Shown: positions 1 to 9,027 of the stretch, in pieces | How the letters are laid out: every line of letters starts with the position of its first letter | Numbering within the stretch: position 1 is the first letter of the stretch | Source of the DNA: Pleurocapsa sp. MO_226.B13 | GTDB lineage: Bacteria; Cyanobacteriota; Cyanobacteriia; Cyanobacteriales; Xenococcaceae | Assembly (NCBI GenBank): GCA_030064795.1 | Contig: JASJEI010000227.1 | Location: 1 to 15,828 of the forward strand | Direction: 5' to 3' | DNA: 15,828 nt | Notes under the pieces: generated by a model | The model's input: the letters and a program-made list of their open reading frames with translations, nothing else | Database searches by the model: none | Told to the model about the DNA's origin: nothing | Translations under genes and position numbers: made by a program

Positions 1-24
1 GACCTACAAAATAATACTGTTCGT

Positions 25-59
25 AGCTCTTAGCTCTTAGCTTTTAGCTTTTAGCTTTT
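25..59. repeat. Heptanucleotide tandem repeat, AGCTYTT x5
   Basis: Five head-to-tail 7-base units: AGCTCTT twice, then AGCTTTT three times. This matches the short tandemly repeated repetitive (STRR) heptads known in cyanobacterial spacers. The same unit occurs inverted (AAAAGCT x3) at 6564-6584, and a two-unit variant (AGCTATT) lies at 155-168. No function is evident. Confidence 0.85.
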
Positions 60-154
60 AAAAGTTGCATATTTTCAGTTGGTAAGCAAAACATTAGGTT
101 TAGCATTACGCATTCACCAACGCCAAAATAGCAAGGTAAAAATTTTATCCTAGA

Positions 155-168
155 AGCTATTAGCTATT
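155..168. repeat. Two-unit heptad repeat, AGCTATT x2
   Basis: Two tandem copies of AGCTATT lie in the purL leader. They differ by one base from the AGCTTTT units at 39-59, so both arrays probably belong to one repeat family. The rest of the 1-272 leader shows no gene. A TACAAT at 237-242 could be a -10 element, but no convincing -35 precedes it. Confidence 0.6.
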
Positions 169-272
169 GGGTTCTGCAACCGCCATTAAAAATCTCTGAT
201 TTTCAAAAAACATTATCGATCGCACCAAGATCTAGATACAATTAACCCTGTGTCATTCGCCGTAAGTTACTT

Positions 273-3200
273 ATGTCTGAGATTGGGTCTACTCCTTTTA
301 GTGCCGAGGAAATAGCAGCAGAAGGTATTAAACCAGAGGAATACCAAGAAATTGTTCGTCGTTTAGGTCGTCATCCCAATAAAGCAGAATTGGGAATGTT
401 TGGGGTGATGTGGTCGGAACACTGTTGTTATAAGAATTCGCGACCTCTTCTAAGTCAGTTTCCCACTACAGGCGACCGTGTTTTGGTCGGCCCTGGGGAA
501 AATGCTGGGGTAGTAGACCTCGGTAACGGTTTGCGTTTGGCGTTTAAAATTGAATCTCATAACCATCCTTCGGCGGTCGAGCCTTTTCAGGGTGCTGCTA
601 CGGGGGTAGGTGGTATTTTGCGCGATATTTTTACCATGGGCGCACGTCCGATCGCTATTTTAAATTCATTGCGCTTTGGTAATTTAGAGAATGCCCGTAC
701 TAAACGGATCTTTCAAGGTGTAGTCGAAGGGATTTCACACTATGGTAATTGCTTAATTAGTAGTGAAACTTTTATTTGGCGTGACGATCGAGGTGTTCAT
801 TTCGATACTATTGGTAATTTTGTTGAATCTCGCTTGCCAAAAAACACAACTACCTATGAAATACCAGAATCAAATAGAATCGAAACTCTATCTTACAATC
901 CTGATACCCAAGAGAGTTGTTGGCAGCCTGTTAGACGGATTTTCAAACGCAGTACTAAGCAGTTAGTTAAAATTCGTACCGCTTTGGGGCGTACTTTGAC
1001 AGTTACTCCCGATCACCCCCTGCTTATTTTAGAAGCAGGCGAGCGTACGGTTAAACCAGCTATTAAAGTTGAAAAAGGCGATCTTCTTCCTGTAATAAGA
1101 GATTTTCCCCAAAATAAACAATATCCTCTAGAAATAGATTTATTAGCAATTTTAGAAAAAGAACAACATCGAGATTCCTATGTAGATTTACCTAGTGATT
1201 GGCAGCCGACAGAGGAAATTGAGGAAGCATTAAGACAAATTGAATCTTCTGCTAGTAATCGTTGTCATTATTGGAAAAAAGGTTATTTACCTCTGCCCCA
1301 CTTCCTTAAGCTAGAATCACTGCTTAATATTTCTCGTCGAGATCTTAAACTTTATCGTCGAAGCGGTAAAGCTAACTATGCCAAGGCAATTATTAGTGTC
1401 AACGATTTATTTGCCCGTTTACTGGGTTATTATCTCTCAGAAGGATGTGTATCCCAAAACGGTAACACTTACGAAATTATCTTTACCTTTGCTCATCACG
1501 AAACCGAATATGTAAACGATGTAATAGAAGGGTTAAAAAGTTTAGGATTACGCCCTTGTATTGAAAAACGCACTTCAACTCTTGCCGTTTATGCAACTTC
1601 GTGGTTGCTAGGGTATGTTATCAAAGAAGTCTGGCAATGTGGCGATCGCGCTAAGATCAAAGCGATTCCTGCTTTTGTATTTCAATTATCCCCTAGTTTA
1701 CAGAGAGAAGTTCTCAAAGGTTTATTGCGAGGAGATGGTTCACTGACAACGAAAACCCATGGCGATCGCGCCAAAATAGCATTTGCTACTACTAGTAGTA
1801 AACTATTTGAACAAACTTTGATACTCCTGCAAAGTCAAAAAATTATTCCTTACATTTACTGTCAACCTTCTAAACAAGGGACAATTGAAGGGCGTGAGTA
1901 CAACAGTTTACCCTTGTGGCAATTAGAAATAAATAATTATGAGAGTTTGAATTTACTCTCAGATATTTTTAGTCAAGAACTTAACCAACAATTAGCTACT
2001 GCTCTAGACAAATATAACGGTAGCAAATATTCTTTTCCTCGTTATTTTGTTTCTGACAAATTAGCCTTCGTTAAAATTAACAGCATTACTACTGAAAATG
2101 TTACTGAAACTAATGTCTACGATGTAGAAGTAGACAATACCCATTTATTTGTTACCACTTCAGGCATTGTTACCCATAACTGTATCGGAGTACCCACAGT
2201 AGGGGGAGAAATCTACTTCGATCCTGCTTATACTGGTAATCCTCTAGTTAATGCCATGGCACTGGGTTTAATGGAAACCAAGGATATTGTTAAAGCTGGT
2301 GCATCTGGTATTGGCAATCCCGTTCTCTATGTGGGTTCGACTACTGGTAGAGACGGTATGGGCGGGGCGAGTTTTGCTAGTTCGGAACTAACCGACGATT
2401 CCATGGACGATCGCCCTGCGGTACAGGTAGGCGATCCTTTTTTAGAAAAATCTTTGGTAGAAGCTTGTTTGGCAGCTTTTAAAACTGGTGCAGTAGTGGC
2501 AGCACAGGATATGGGGGCAGCAGGATTGACTTGTTCTACTTCCGAGATGGCAGATAAAGGCGGTGTCGGTATCGAATTAGATCTAGATAAGATACCCGCT
2601 AGAGAAACAGGCATGACTCCCTATGAATATTTACTCTCGGAATCTCAGGAAAGAATGCTATTTGTAGCTGAAAAAGGTAGGGAACAAGAACTGATCGATA
2701 TTTTCCACAGTTGGGAACTTCAGGCGGTGGTTGCGGGTTCGGTAATTGCCGAACCAGTAGTGAGAATTTTATATCGGGGTGAAGTTGCAGCCGAAGTAAC
2801 CGCCACCGCATTGGCCGATGACACTCCTATCTACAAACGAGAATTATTAAAAGAACCTCCAGCCTACGTTAAAGAAGCAGCCCAATGGACGGCAGATAGT
2901 TTACCTGGATGTGATTATCAGGGAATAGATGTGCGGGGAACCTATACAACTTGGAATGAAATTCTACTGCAACTATTAGATACTCCCACCATTGCCTCGA
3001 AACAATGGATCTATCGTCAGTACGACCATCAGGTACAAAACAACACGATTCTCTTACCTGGGGGTGCAGATGCAGCCGTAATTAGAGTTCGTCCCATCGA
3101 TGCCAAGCCAGAAGATTGCACCATTGGCGTAGCAGCAACTACCGACTGTAACTCCCGTTATGTCTATCTAGATCCCTACGAAGGTGCGAAAGCAGCCGTT

Positions 3201-4034
3201 GCCGAAGCAGCCCGTAACTTGAGTTGTGTCGGGGCCGAACCGATAGCAGTCACCGACAATCTTAACTTTGGTAGTCCCGAAAAACCCGTGGGCTATTGGC
3301 AACTGGCTAACGCCTGTCTGGGTGTAGCTGATGCCTGTCGCCAAATGTCTACACCCGTCACGGGGGGGAATGTTTCTCTCTACAACGAAACTCTCGACTC
3401 TGATGGTAATCCTCAACCCATTTATCCTACTCCTGTAATTGGTATGGTGGGACTAGTGCCAGATATCAGTAAAGTTTGCGGTCAGTCTTGGACGGATGAA
3501 GGAGATGTTATCTATCTCTTGGGTTATAGTCTTACTGCTAGATCTCCCCTCGGTGCATCCGAATATCTAGCAGCAATTTATCAGACAGTGGCAGGACAAC
3601 CTCCAGTAGTCGATTTTGAATTAGAAAGAAAGGTACAGGCTGCTTGTCGTCATGGTATACGCCAAGGATGGATTAAATCGGCCCACGATCTAGCTGAGGG
3701 TGGATTAGCCGTAGCTTTGGCAGAAGCCTGTATCGGTAATGGCTTGGGTGCTAAGGTCAGCATTCCTGTCTCTGAAACTCAACGCTTAGACGAACTACTA
3801 TTTGGAGAAGTTGCCAGTCAAATTGTTGTCTCTGTTGACCCAGAGGCGATCGCTGTTTGGGAAGCTTATCTCAAAAGTAGTTTGGCTAATTGCTGGATTA
3901 CAATAGGTAAAGTAGACAAACCCCAATCGGAACTAGAAATTTTAACAAATGATAATCTTTCTTTAATTAATGTTAAGATTAGAGAGCTAATTACCACCTG
4001 GAGTCAGGCAATAGAAACAAGATTAAAATCTTAG
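273..4034 (+). CDS. purL: Phosphoribosylformylglycinamidine synthase, PurL subunit, interrupted by an intein
   Basis: PurL is the ATP-dependent synthetase of purine step 4, converting FGAR plus ammonia to FGAM. In bacteria with the small PurL, glutaminase PurQ and PurS complete the complex; neither gene is in this window. The ORF is 1253 residues, but residues 160-636 are an intein, leaving a 776-residue mature protein, normal for the small PurL. Visible motifs are SEHCCYKNS near residue 48, ESHNHPS (94-100), [10 protein letters not shown] just after it, YGN (157-159) joining to [10 protein letters not shown] (637 on), and [10 protein letters not shown] (1031-1040). The ATG at 273 gives the expected N-terminus, though no strong Shine-Dalgarno precedes it. 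purF follows 171 bases downstream on the same strand, and purL-purF adjacency fits co-regulated purine synthesis. Function should depend on protein splicing. Identification is very secure. Confidence 0.97.
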   Translation: MSEIGSTPFSAEEIAAEGIKPEEYQEIVRRLGRHPNKAELGMFGVMWSEHCCYKNSRPLLSQFPTTGDRVLVGPGENAGVVDLGNGLRLAFKIESHNHPSAVEPFQGAATGVGGILRDIFTMGARPIAILNSLRFGNLENARTKRIFQGVVEGISHYGNCLISSETFIWRDDRGVHFDTIGNFVESRLPKNTTTYEIPESNRIETLSYNPDTQESCWQPVRRIFKRSTKQLVKIRTALGRTLTVTPDHPLLILEAGERTVKPAIKVEKGDLLPVIRDFPQNKQYPLEIDLLAILEKEQHRDSYVDLPSDWQPTEEIEEALRQIESSASNRCHYWKKGYLPLPHFLKLESLLNISRRDLKLYRRSGKANYAKAIISVNDLFARLLGYYLSEGCVSQNGNTYEIIFTFAHHETEYVNDVIEGLKSLGLRPCIEKRTSTLAVYATSWLLGYVIKEVWQCGDRAKIKAIPAFVFQLSPSLQREVLKGLLRGDGSLTTKTHGDRAKIAFATTSSKLFEQTLILLQSQKIIPYIYCQPSKQGTIEGREYNSLPLWQLEINNYESLNLLSDIFSQELNQQLATALDKYNGSKYSFPRYFVSDKLAFVKINSITTENVTETNVYDVEVDNTHLFVTTSGIVTHNCIGVPTVGGEIYFDPAYTGNPLVNAMALGLMETKDIVKAGASGIGNPVLYVGSTTGRDGMGGASFASSELTDDSMDDRPAVQVGDPFLEKSLVEACLAAFKTGAVVAAQDMGAAGLTCSTSEMADKGGVGIELDLDKIPARETGMTPYEYLLSESQERMLFVAEKGREQELIDIFHSWELQAVVAGSVIAEPVVRILYRGEVAAEVTATALADDTPIYKRELLKEPPAYVKEAAQWTADSLPGCDYQGIDVRGTYTTWNEILLQLLDTPTIASKQWIYRQYDHQVQNNTILLPGGADAAVIRVRPIDAKPEDCTIGVAATTDCNSRYVYLDPYEGAKAAVAEAARNLSCVGAEPIAVTDNLNFGSPEKPVGYWQLANACLGVADACRQMSTPVTGGNVSLYNETLDSDGNPQPIYPTPVIGMVGLVPDISKVCGQSWTDEGDVIYLLGYSLTARSPLGASEYLAAIYQTVAGQPPVVDFELERKVQAACRHGIRQGWIKSAHDLAEGGLAVALAEACIGNGLGAKVSIPVSETQRLDELLFGEVASQIVVSVDPEAIAVWEAYLKSSLANCWITIGKVDKPQSELEILTNDNLSLINVKIRELITTWSQAIETRLKS
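750..2180 (+). mobile_element. PurL intein with LAGLIDADG homing endonuclease (477 aa)
   Basis: This in-frame protein intron starts at Cys160 of the precursor ([10 protein letters not shown]) and ends at His635-Asn636, followed by Cys637 as the +1 nucleophile. All class 1 splicing residues are present: Cys1, the block B TPDH with Thr245 and His248, block F ([12 protein letters not shown]), and block G ending GIVTHN then C. Between the splicing blocks lie two dodecapeptides, LLGYYLSEG (383-391) and LKGLLRGDG (481-489). Each keeps its acidic residue (E390, D488), so the endonuclease looks intact. Removing it rejoins YGN with [10 protein letters not shown], a conserved PurL motif; inteins typically occupy such sites. 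Two HIP1 octamers inside (1642-1649, 1762-1769) suggest long residence in cyanobacterial genomes. Boundaries are certain to the residue by motif; splicing activity is inferred. Confidence 0.96.
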
Positions 4035-4205
4035 TTTTTCAGAAAATTGCAACTTTTGAGCGGTCTAATTTAAAAGCGATCGCCATAATCTTCTGACTCA
4101 AGCATTCAATAACAATATTCAGCAAAAAGCGGAGAGTTGGAGAGGCGTTAAAACCAGATTAACACCAGTTTTCAATTTACCGCGCAGTAGGAGCAAGTCA
4201 ATAGC

Positions 4206-5699
4206 ATGATGCCACAACAGTCTTTCGATTATACCGATAATTTTCTCGCAAGCGATCGACGTGAGGACAAACCAGAAGAAGCCTGTGGCGTTTTTGGAGT
4301 ATATGCTCCCGAAAAAGCACTAGAGGTAGCAAAACTTACTTACTTTGGTCTTTATGCCCTGCAACATCGAGGACAAGAATCAGCGGGAATTGCTACCATC
4401 AAGCAAGGTCAGATTTATTGTCACAAAGATATGGGCTTGGTATCCCAAGTATTTAACGAAAGTATCTTAGGACAATTACCAGGGGAAGTTGCTATCGGTC
4501 ACACGCGCTACTCGACTACGGGGTCTAGTCTAAAAGAGAATGCTCAACCAGTTATTTTGGATACTAGGTTGGGTAAACTCGCTCTGGCGCACAACGGTAA
4601 TTTGGTTAATGCGGTAGAGCTTAGAGAGCATTTGACCACGAAAAAAGCCGATTTTGCAACCACTACCGATTCAGAAATGATTGCCCTGACTATAGCTGAT
4701 GAAGTCAACAGCGGTAAAGATTGGATACAAGGAGCAATTAGTGCGTTTAAATTATGCAGTGGTGCTTACAGCTTGACTATTGCTACCCCTGCGGGTTTAA
4801 TGGGCGCGCGCGATCGCAATGGGATTCGTCCTTTAGTTATTGGAGTCTTGAAGGGAGAATCAGGAGAGAGCGAACGCTACGTATTAGCTTCTGAAACCTG
4901 CGGTTTAGATATTATTGGTGCAGAATACGTTAGAGATGTTAATCCTGGCGAACTGGTTTGGATTACAGATTCGGGATTAGTTTCGATAAACTGGACAGAT
5001 GAAGGGCAGAAAAAGCTCTGTATCTTTGAGATGATCTATTTTGCTCGTCCCGATAGCGTCATGCACGACGAAACTTTGTATAGCTATCGGATCCGTTTGG
5101 GTAGGCAACTCGCTAGAGAATCTTATGTCGAGGCTGATTTAGTCATTGGCGTTCCAGATTCGGGTATTCCCGCTGCGATCGGCTTTTCACGCCAATCTGG
5201 TATTGCCTATGGTGAAGGACTAATTAAAAATCGTTATGTAGGACGTACCTTTATTCAACCTACCCAAAGTATGCGCGAATCTGGCATTCGCATGAAGTTA
5301 AATACTCTTAAAGATGCTTTACAAGGTAAAAGAATTATTATCGTTGATGACTCGATCGTTCGCGGAACAACTAGTAAAAAAATTGTTAAAACCCTCAGAG
5401 ATGCAGGTGCAACAGAAGTACACATGAGAATTTCTTCTCCCCCCGTAACTCACCCCTGTTTTTATGGTATCGATACCGACAACCAAGATCAGTTAATCGC
5501 TGCGACTAAATCAGTTAAAGAAATCGAAGCGCGTATTGGGGTAGATACCCTAGCCTATTTAACTTGGTCGGGGATGTTACAGGCAACCCACGAAGATACC
5601 GAGCATTTTTGTTCGGCTTGTTTTACAGGAGATTATCCCGTCTCTATTCCCGAAGATGTTAAACGTTCCAAGCTGATCTTGGAAAAGACAAAAGTTTAA
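4206..5699 (+). CDS. purF: Amidophosphoribosyltransferase (glutamine PRPP amidotransferase)
   Basis: PurF makes 5-phosphoribosylamine from PRPP and glutamine, the first committed step of purine synthesis. The 497-residue product has an N-terminal Ntn glutaminase domain whose nucleophile is Cys27 (EEACGVFGVY), so a 26-residue propeptide is expected to be removed. HNGN and the TGSSLKENAQP segment follow. The C-terminal phosphoribosyltransferase domain carries the PRPP loop VDDSIVRGTT (380-389). Cysteines 272 (KLCIFE), 418 (HPCFYG), 469 and 472 (CSAC) match the four ligands of the [4Fe-4S] cluster in the Bacillus-type, oxygen-sensitive enzyme. AGGAG at 4189-4193 lies 12 bases before the first ATG; a second ATG follows at once, so the start could be one codon later. 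It lies downstream of purL. Confidence 0.97.
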   Translation: MMPQQSFDYTDNFLASDRREDKPEEACGVFGVYAPEKALEVAKLTYFGLYALQHRGQESAGIATIKQGQIYCHKDMGLVSQVFNESILGQLPGEVAIGHTRYSTTGSSLKENAQPVILDTRLGKLALAHNGNLVNAVELREHLTTKKADFATTTDSEMIALTIADEVNSGKDWIQGAISAFKLCSGAYSLTIATPAGLMGARDRNGIRPLVIGVLKGESGESERYVLASETCGLDIIGAEYVRDVNPGELVWITDSGLVSINWTDEGQKKLCIFEMIYFARPDSVMHDETLYSYRIRLGRQLARESYVEADLVIGVPDSGIPAAIGFSRQSGIAYGEGLIKNRYVGRTFIQPTQSMRESGIRMKLNTLKDALQGKRIIIVDDSIVRGTTSKKIVKTLRDAGATEVHMRISSPPVTHPCFYGIDTDNQDQLIAATKSVKEIEARIGVDTLAYLTWSGMLQATHEDTEHFCSACFTGDYPVSIPEDVKRSKLILEKTKV

Positions 5700-5701
5700 G
5701 T

Positions 5702-5733
5702 AAAAAAGCGATCGCGCTTAGCAAGATTTTTTT
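5702..5733 (+). terminator. Candidate terminator after purF
   Basis: Three bases after the purF stop, AAGCG and CGCTT (5706-5710, 5715-5719) can pair around ATCG, and a T7 run follows at 5727-5733. The stem is short and is built on a HIP1 octamer (5708-5715), and the T run starts 8 bases after it, so this is only a weak intrinsic-terminator candidate. Confidence 0.3.
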
Positions 5734-5749
5734 CACCAGCGCATCGACT

Positions 5750-5777
5750 GTAGAGACGTAATATATTACGTCTCTAC
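5750..5777. repeat. 28-bp perfect palindrome
   Basis: The 14-base arm GTAGAGACGTAATA is followed directly by its exact reverse complement TATTACGTCTCTAC, giving a perfect 28-bp palindrome between purF and the methyltransferase gene. Palindromes with GTAGAGACG and CGTCTCTAC ends are, to my knowledge, dispersed widely in cyanobacterial spacers. It could form a strong hairpin at the 3' end of the purF transcript, but no T-run follows. Confidence 0.85.
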
Positions 5778-5892
5778 GGGGTTTGACGGTTCGAGTGATA
5801 AATATTCTAGATAAACAGGATTTCGGCTCATTACTAATTTAAGGTTAATTTAGTTGATTTATCTAATAGTAATCTGTCAATTATTTTGATTT

Positions 5893-6495
5893 ATGTCTGA
5901 CAATAATTTCTCTGGTAGAGATCTAATTGGTGAAAGTATCAGTAAAGTAAATAGATATTTTTATACGCATTATGAAGATGGCTCGCCAGTTTATCAAATC
6001 TCTGCGGAGACAATTATTGAGCAGATGATACGGATGCTCGCTCCGACAAGGGGCGATCGCATTCTCGAAATTGGTACTGGTTCTGGTTACAGTACTGCTA
6101 TTCTTTCTCAGATAGTGGGACAAAACGGAGCGGTGATTTCAGTCGATATCGATCCAGATATGGTCGAAAGAGCCAGTCAAATTCTTCAGCAGGATGGATG
6201 CAATAATGTTGGTGTTTTTCTTGGTAACGGAAAAATCGGTCTAGTAGAAAAAGCTCCCTATAATAGAATCATTGCTTGGGCTTCAGCAGACGGAGAAGTC
6301 CCCGTTCCATTAATTAATCAACTGGCTAATGAGGGCATCATAGTGTGTCCAGTTCGGAAGCAAAATAATTCTTATATTATTGCGCTGGGAAAAAATGAAC
6401 TAGGTAAATTAGAAGAAATTACTAAAATTTTAGGAGGCTTTATTCCGATGACTGATACTCCCTTTCATCCTTGGCTTGAAGAAAAATACCAATAA
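5893..6495 (+). CDS. PCMT-like SAM-dependent methyltransferase
   Basis: The 200-residue product resembles protein-L-isoaspartate O-methyltransferases, which methylate damaged aspartyl residues in the cytoplasm. Motif I is ILEIGTGSGYS (57-67), and the acidic motif II region VDID (84-87) should contact the SAM ribose. The later segments PYNRIIAWAS and VPVPLINQLANEGIIVCPV match the PCMT motifs usually seen as PYDxI and a Leu/Gly-rich strand. Length is normal for the family (about 210). The N-terminal substrate loop reads QISAETIIEQMI, whereas classical Pcm proteins have a SQPYxVA-like segment, so the substrate may differ and I give no pcm symbol. The start ATG lacks a clear Shine-Dalgarno. It appears to be a single gene, with spacers of about 190 and 250 bases on either side. 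Confidence 0.85.
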   Translation: MSDNNFSGRDLIGESISKVNRYFYTHYEDGSPVYQISAETIIEQMIRMLAPTRGDRILEIGTGSGYSTAILSQIVGQNGAVISVDIDPDMVERASQILQQDGCNNVGVFLGNGKIGLVEKAPYNRIIAWASADGEVPVPLINQLANEGIIVCPVRKQNNSYIIALGKNELGKLEEITKILGGFIPMTDTPFHPWLEEKYQ

Positions 6496-6507
6496 GATTG
6501 TGCTAGT

Positions 6508-6533
6508 GAAAAGAGCGACTTACTGCGCTTTTC
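6508..6533 (+). terminator. Weak hairpin after the methyltransferase gene
   Basis: GAAAAG-A-GCG (6508-6517) can pair with CGCTTTTC (6526-6533), with one bulged A and an 8-base loop, 12 bases past the stop codon. There is no T-tract, so termination is only a possibility. Confidence 0.25.
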
Positions 6534-6563
6534 AAATGAGTAGACCATATTAATCGAATGCAA

Positions 6564-6584
6564 AAAAGCTAAAAGCTAAAAGCT
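6564..6584. repeat. Heptad repeat, AAAAGCT x3
   Basis: Three perfect tandem copies of AAAAGCT, the reverse complement of the AGCTTTT units at 39-59, lie in the spacer before the GTPase operon. A further AAGCT follows at 6591-6595. This is an STRR-type array; no function is visible. Confidence 0.8.
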
Positions 6585-6725
6585 ACAAACAAGCTAATTT
6601 AAAACGGAGTCTATCCAATTGAAAACGGCTGTAATTTTAAGCGGAAATCTTAACTAGCGCGATCGCTCTTTAGATTATTCAATTTACCAGAAGAAAAGAA
6701 TAAGTTTAATTATAAAGGTTAGGAT

Positions 6726-6746
6726 AGCTGTAGGCTGTAAGCTAGA
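6726..6746. repeat. Degenerate heptad array abutting the GTPase ORF
   Basis: AGCTGTA, GGCTGTA and AGCTAGA follow one another with no spacer and end exactly before the TTG at 6747. They look like degenerate members of the AGCT heptad family. This argues that sequence up to 6746 is non-coding and bears on the choice of start for the next gene. Confidence 0.5.
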
Positions 6747-9005
6747 TTGCCCTTGGGTAATTTTAGTGACAGCAGTTTAAGGCAAAGCACTATCGATCGA
6801 GAGAGAAGGATGCAAATCGCTACAACTAAAAGAACTAGACAAATCCAAGCAATTATTGCTCGCCGTCTCCCCCTGAGAGCCAAAATTACTGCGGTAGAAG
6901 AGAATTTAGTCTCGTTGTCTCGTTCTTTAGCAACTCTCAGCCAAAATCGCGATCGCCTTATTACTCAACTTAAAGATCTAGAAATCCAAAGTCAGCTACA
7001 GCAGTTAGATTTGGCAGGGCTACAAAGCCAAATTGCAATCCAGTTAACCAAACTAAATTTACTCAAAAATCGCTTTAATCGCGACACGATTAATATTGGG
7101 GTAATTGGACGGGCGGGACAGGGAAAAAGCCGTTTATTGCAGAGTATCACGGGATTATCTAGTAACGAAATACCCACAGGCGATCGCGGACACTGTACGG
7201 GAGTTCGCAGCACGATTTTACATCAACCAGAAGTAGATACCTACGGAGAGATTACTTTTCATTCGGAAGCTTCTTTTCTCCAAGAAATTATCGCTCCCTA
7301 CTACGAGGATTTAGGTTTAGGTCGAGTCCCCTATAGTTTACAGGAGTTTGCTCGCAACCCCTTACCGTCTCGTCCCAGACATCTAGATAGCACGGCGGTA
7401 GCCGAAGCTAAATACGAGTATCTGCAAAGATATCATCAGTATCTGCCGAACTATCGCCATTTATTAGGAAAATCAACTCCGATTAAAATTACTAAAGAGC
7501 AAATTAGAGCCTATGTAGCTCAAGATAACCTTCAAGGCGAACGAGTCTATTACAACTACCTAGCAGTCAAAGAAGCGAAAATCTTTTGTACTTTTCCCCA
7601 TCCCGATGTCGGACAAATTGCTTTGATTGATATGCCAGGCTTGGGAGATACGGGGGTAGGAGATGAAACCAGGTTAATCGAAATTCTCTCCCAGGATGTT
7701 GACTTAGTGTTGTTTGTCAGAATGCCTCGACCGATGAGGGATTTTTGGGCAGATGTGGATGTTAAACTTTACGATACGGCAAATTCTGCTTTAACTGCTT
7801 TACCCCTCAAACAATGGTCGTTTCTGATTCTCAATCAAACTGACAAAGATTCCCCCATCGGCGATAATTCACTTCTCTGTCAAGATTTAAAAGGCGATCG
7901 CCAAAACAAAGGACTCTATTTTGCTGACTGTATCACGGCTAATTGTGCCGATGCCTCTGCAACTAATCAAGAAATCCTCGATCCAGTCTTAAATTATTTG
8001 GTCGATAAGATTACAGAACTCGATCGCGCCTATGTCTCTTCATGTCAGCAGGAATTATTACAACTACAACTAGATACAGCGACAGAATTGGAGCAAGCGA
8101 GTAAAGTATTAGAGGGGTTGGCTCAAAACAGTAATTATTTTCCCCAATTTATCGAACTATTCGAGCGGCTTTGGCTAGAATTAGCTAGCGGTTTGGAAGG
8201 TTTGCTGCAAGATCTACGAGAAGAAAGAGATGTCGAAAACCTCGAATTCAAACAACAGATAGAAGCTGCGGTTGCTGCTTGTCGGGAAGATCATGGGATA
8301 CCCACAGAAGAGGAGATCGAACAACTGCGTCATAGTAAGGGGGGTTATCCTAATGCCTATTACGAATATCTCAATCAAGTTCGCGCTCATTTATCGCAAC
8401 ATTTTTTGCTTTTAGATGATGTTCTCAAACAGGAAATAAATAAAATCAAAACTCAAGTCGCTCAAATCCTGATCGAACAGGGCAAATTAGGTAATTTGAC
8501 TGAAGCGAGGGAGGCAGAATTTATTAGGGCGATTGCCGAAATCGTCCCCGCTCGTTTGAAACGCCTCAAGTTAGGTTTCCAAACCCTAGCAGACTTCCAT
8601 CTTTCCTATCGCGGTCTAATTCAGCACCGTATTCGCCAACATCTCGACGATCTGACCCCCGATGAAACCTCCTTGCAACTATCTCCTTCTCCCTCTGCTG
8701 CTGAAGTACTAAGCTGTTTGAGTTCTCTCCATGCAGAAGCGATCTATAAATGCGAAACCGCCTTAGACGATCTTTTAGCCGAACCCAATCAAGCTGCATT
8801 TGCGATCGTCGAAGAATTTCTCGATCGCATTTTAAGAGCAAGACAAGTCAAACAGGAATGGCTCAAGTTCTTACAAGAAATACACCCCCAGGTATGGATA
8901 GATGAATTTAAAGAGTTTGGTCATAATAGCAAAATAAGCCAGCAGTGGCGTGCAGAAGTTACCAAAGCAATTACAGTCAATCAAAAAGATAATTTTCAAT
9001 TTTGA
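6747..9005 (+). CDS. Large coiled-coil GTPase, dynamin-like
   Basis: The 752-residue product has a long N-terminal helical, heptad-rich segment (about 30-110) and then a complete G domain. G1 is GRAGQGKS (121-128), G3 is DMPGLGD (295-301) and G4 is NQTDKD (363-368). The roughly 170 residues between G1 and G3 hold a charged, Tyr-rich insertion much longer than in Ras-type GTPases. The C-terminal half (about 400-752) is predicted helical, rich in Glu, Gln and Leu, as in dynamin-like stalk regions. No membrane helix is visible. Start is uncertain: TTG at 6747 opens the frame, while the first ATG is at 6810 (residue 22) behind a purine-rich GAGAGAAGG. It heads an operon, with the next gene 22 bases downstream. 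A dynamin-like mechanical role or a switch in a GTPase-based conflict system are both possible; the substrate is unknown. Confidence 0.85.
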   Translation: MPLGNFSDSSLRQSTIDRERRMQIATTKRTRQIQAIIARRLPLRAKITAVEENLVSLSRSLATLSQNRDRLITQLKDLEIQSQLQQLDLAGLQSQIAIQLTKLNLLKNRFNRDTINIGVIGRAGQGKSRLLQSITGLSSNEIPTGDRGHCTGVRSTILHQPEVDTYGEITFHSEASFLQEIIAPYYEDLGLGRVPYSLQEFARNPLPSRPRHLDSTAVAEAKYEYLQRYHQYLPNYRHLLGKSTPIKITKEQIRAYVAQDNLQGERVYYNYLAVKEAKIFCTFPHPDVGQIALIDMPGLGDTGVGDETRLIEILSQDVDLVLFVRMPRPMRDFWADVDVKLYDTANSALTALPLKQWSFLILNQTDKDSPIGDNSLLCQDLKGDRQNKGLYFADCITANCADASATNQEILDPVLNYLVDKITELDRAYVSSCQQELLQLQLDTATELEQASKVLEGLAQNSNYFPQFIELFERLWLELASGLEGLLQDLREERDVENLEFKQQIEAAVAACREDHGIPTEEEIEQLRHSKGGYPNAYYEYLNQVRAHLSQHFLLLDDVLKQEINKIKTQVAQILIEQGKLGNLTEAREAEFIRAIAEIVPARLKRLKLGFQTLADFHLSYRGLIQHRIRQHLDDLTPDETSLQLSPSPSAAEVLSCLSSLHAEAIYKCETALDDLLAEPNQAAFAIVEEFLDRILRARQVKQEWLKFLQEIHPQVWIDEFKEFGHNSKISQQWRAEVTKAITVNQKDNFQF

Positions 9006-9027
9006 AGCTTTAAATCGGGGAATTTAG

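Noticed and set aside
237..242. TACAAT as a purL -10 promoter element
   Set aside because: Plausibly placed, but no recognisable -35 at 16-18 bases upstream, and such hexamers are frequent in AT-rich spacers.
763..966. A 67-codon open frame on + within purL
   Set aside because: It lies wholly inside the N-terminal part of the intein in another frame, where the PurL frame has clear splicing motifs.
750..2180. Possibility of a split or mini-intein
   Set aside because: The frame is continuous and contains both endonuclease dodecapeptides, so it is a full-length, contiguous intein.
2327..2811. Open frames on - over the C-terminal extein of purL
   Set aside because: Low-complexity translations opposite a strongly conserved PurL sequence; shadows of the coding strand.
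273..4034. Reading the 1253-residue PurL as the large (about 1300-residue) single-chain FGAM synthase
   Set aside because: The extra length is entirely the internal intein; there is no C-terminal glutaminase domain, and the exteins total 776 residues as in the small PurL.
8566..8841. Open frame on - inside the large GTPase gene
   Set aside because: Arg-rich translation antisense to a well-formed coding frame; a shadow produced by HIP1 and codon bias.
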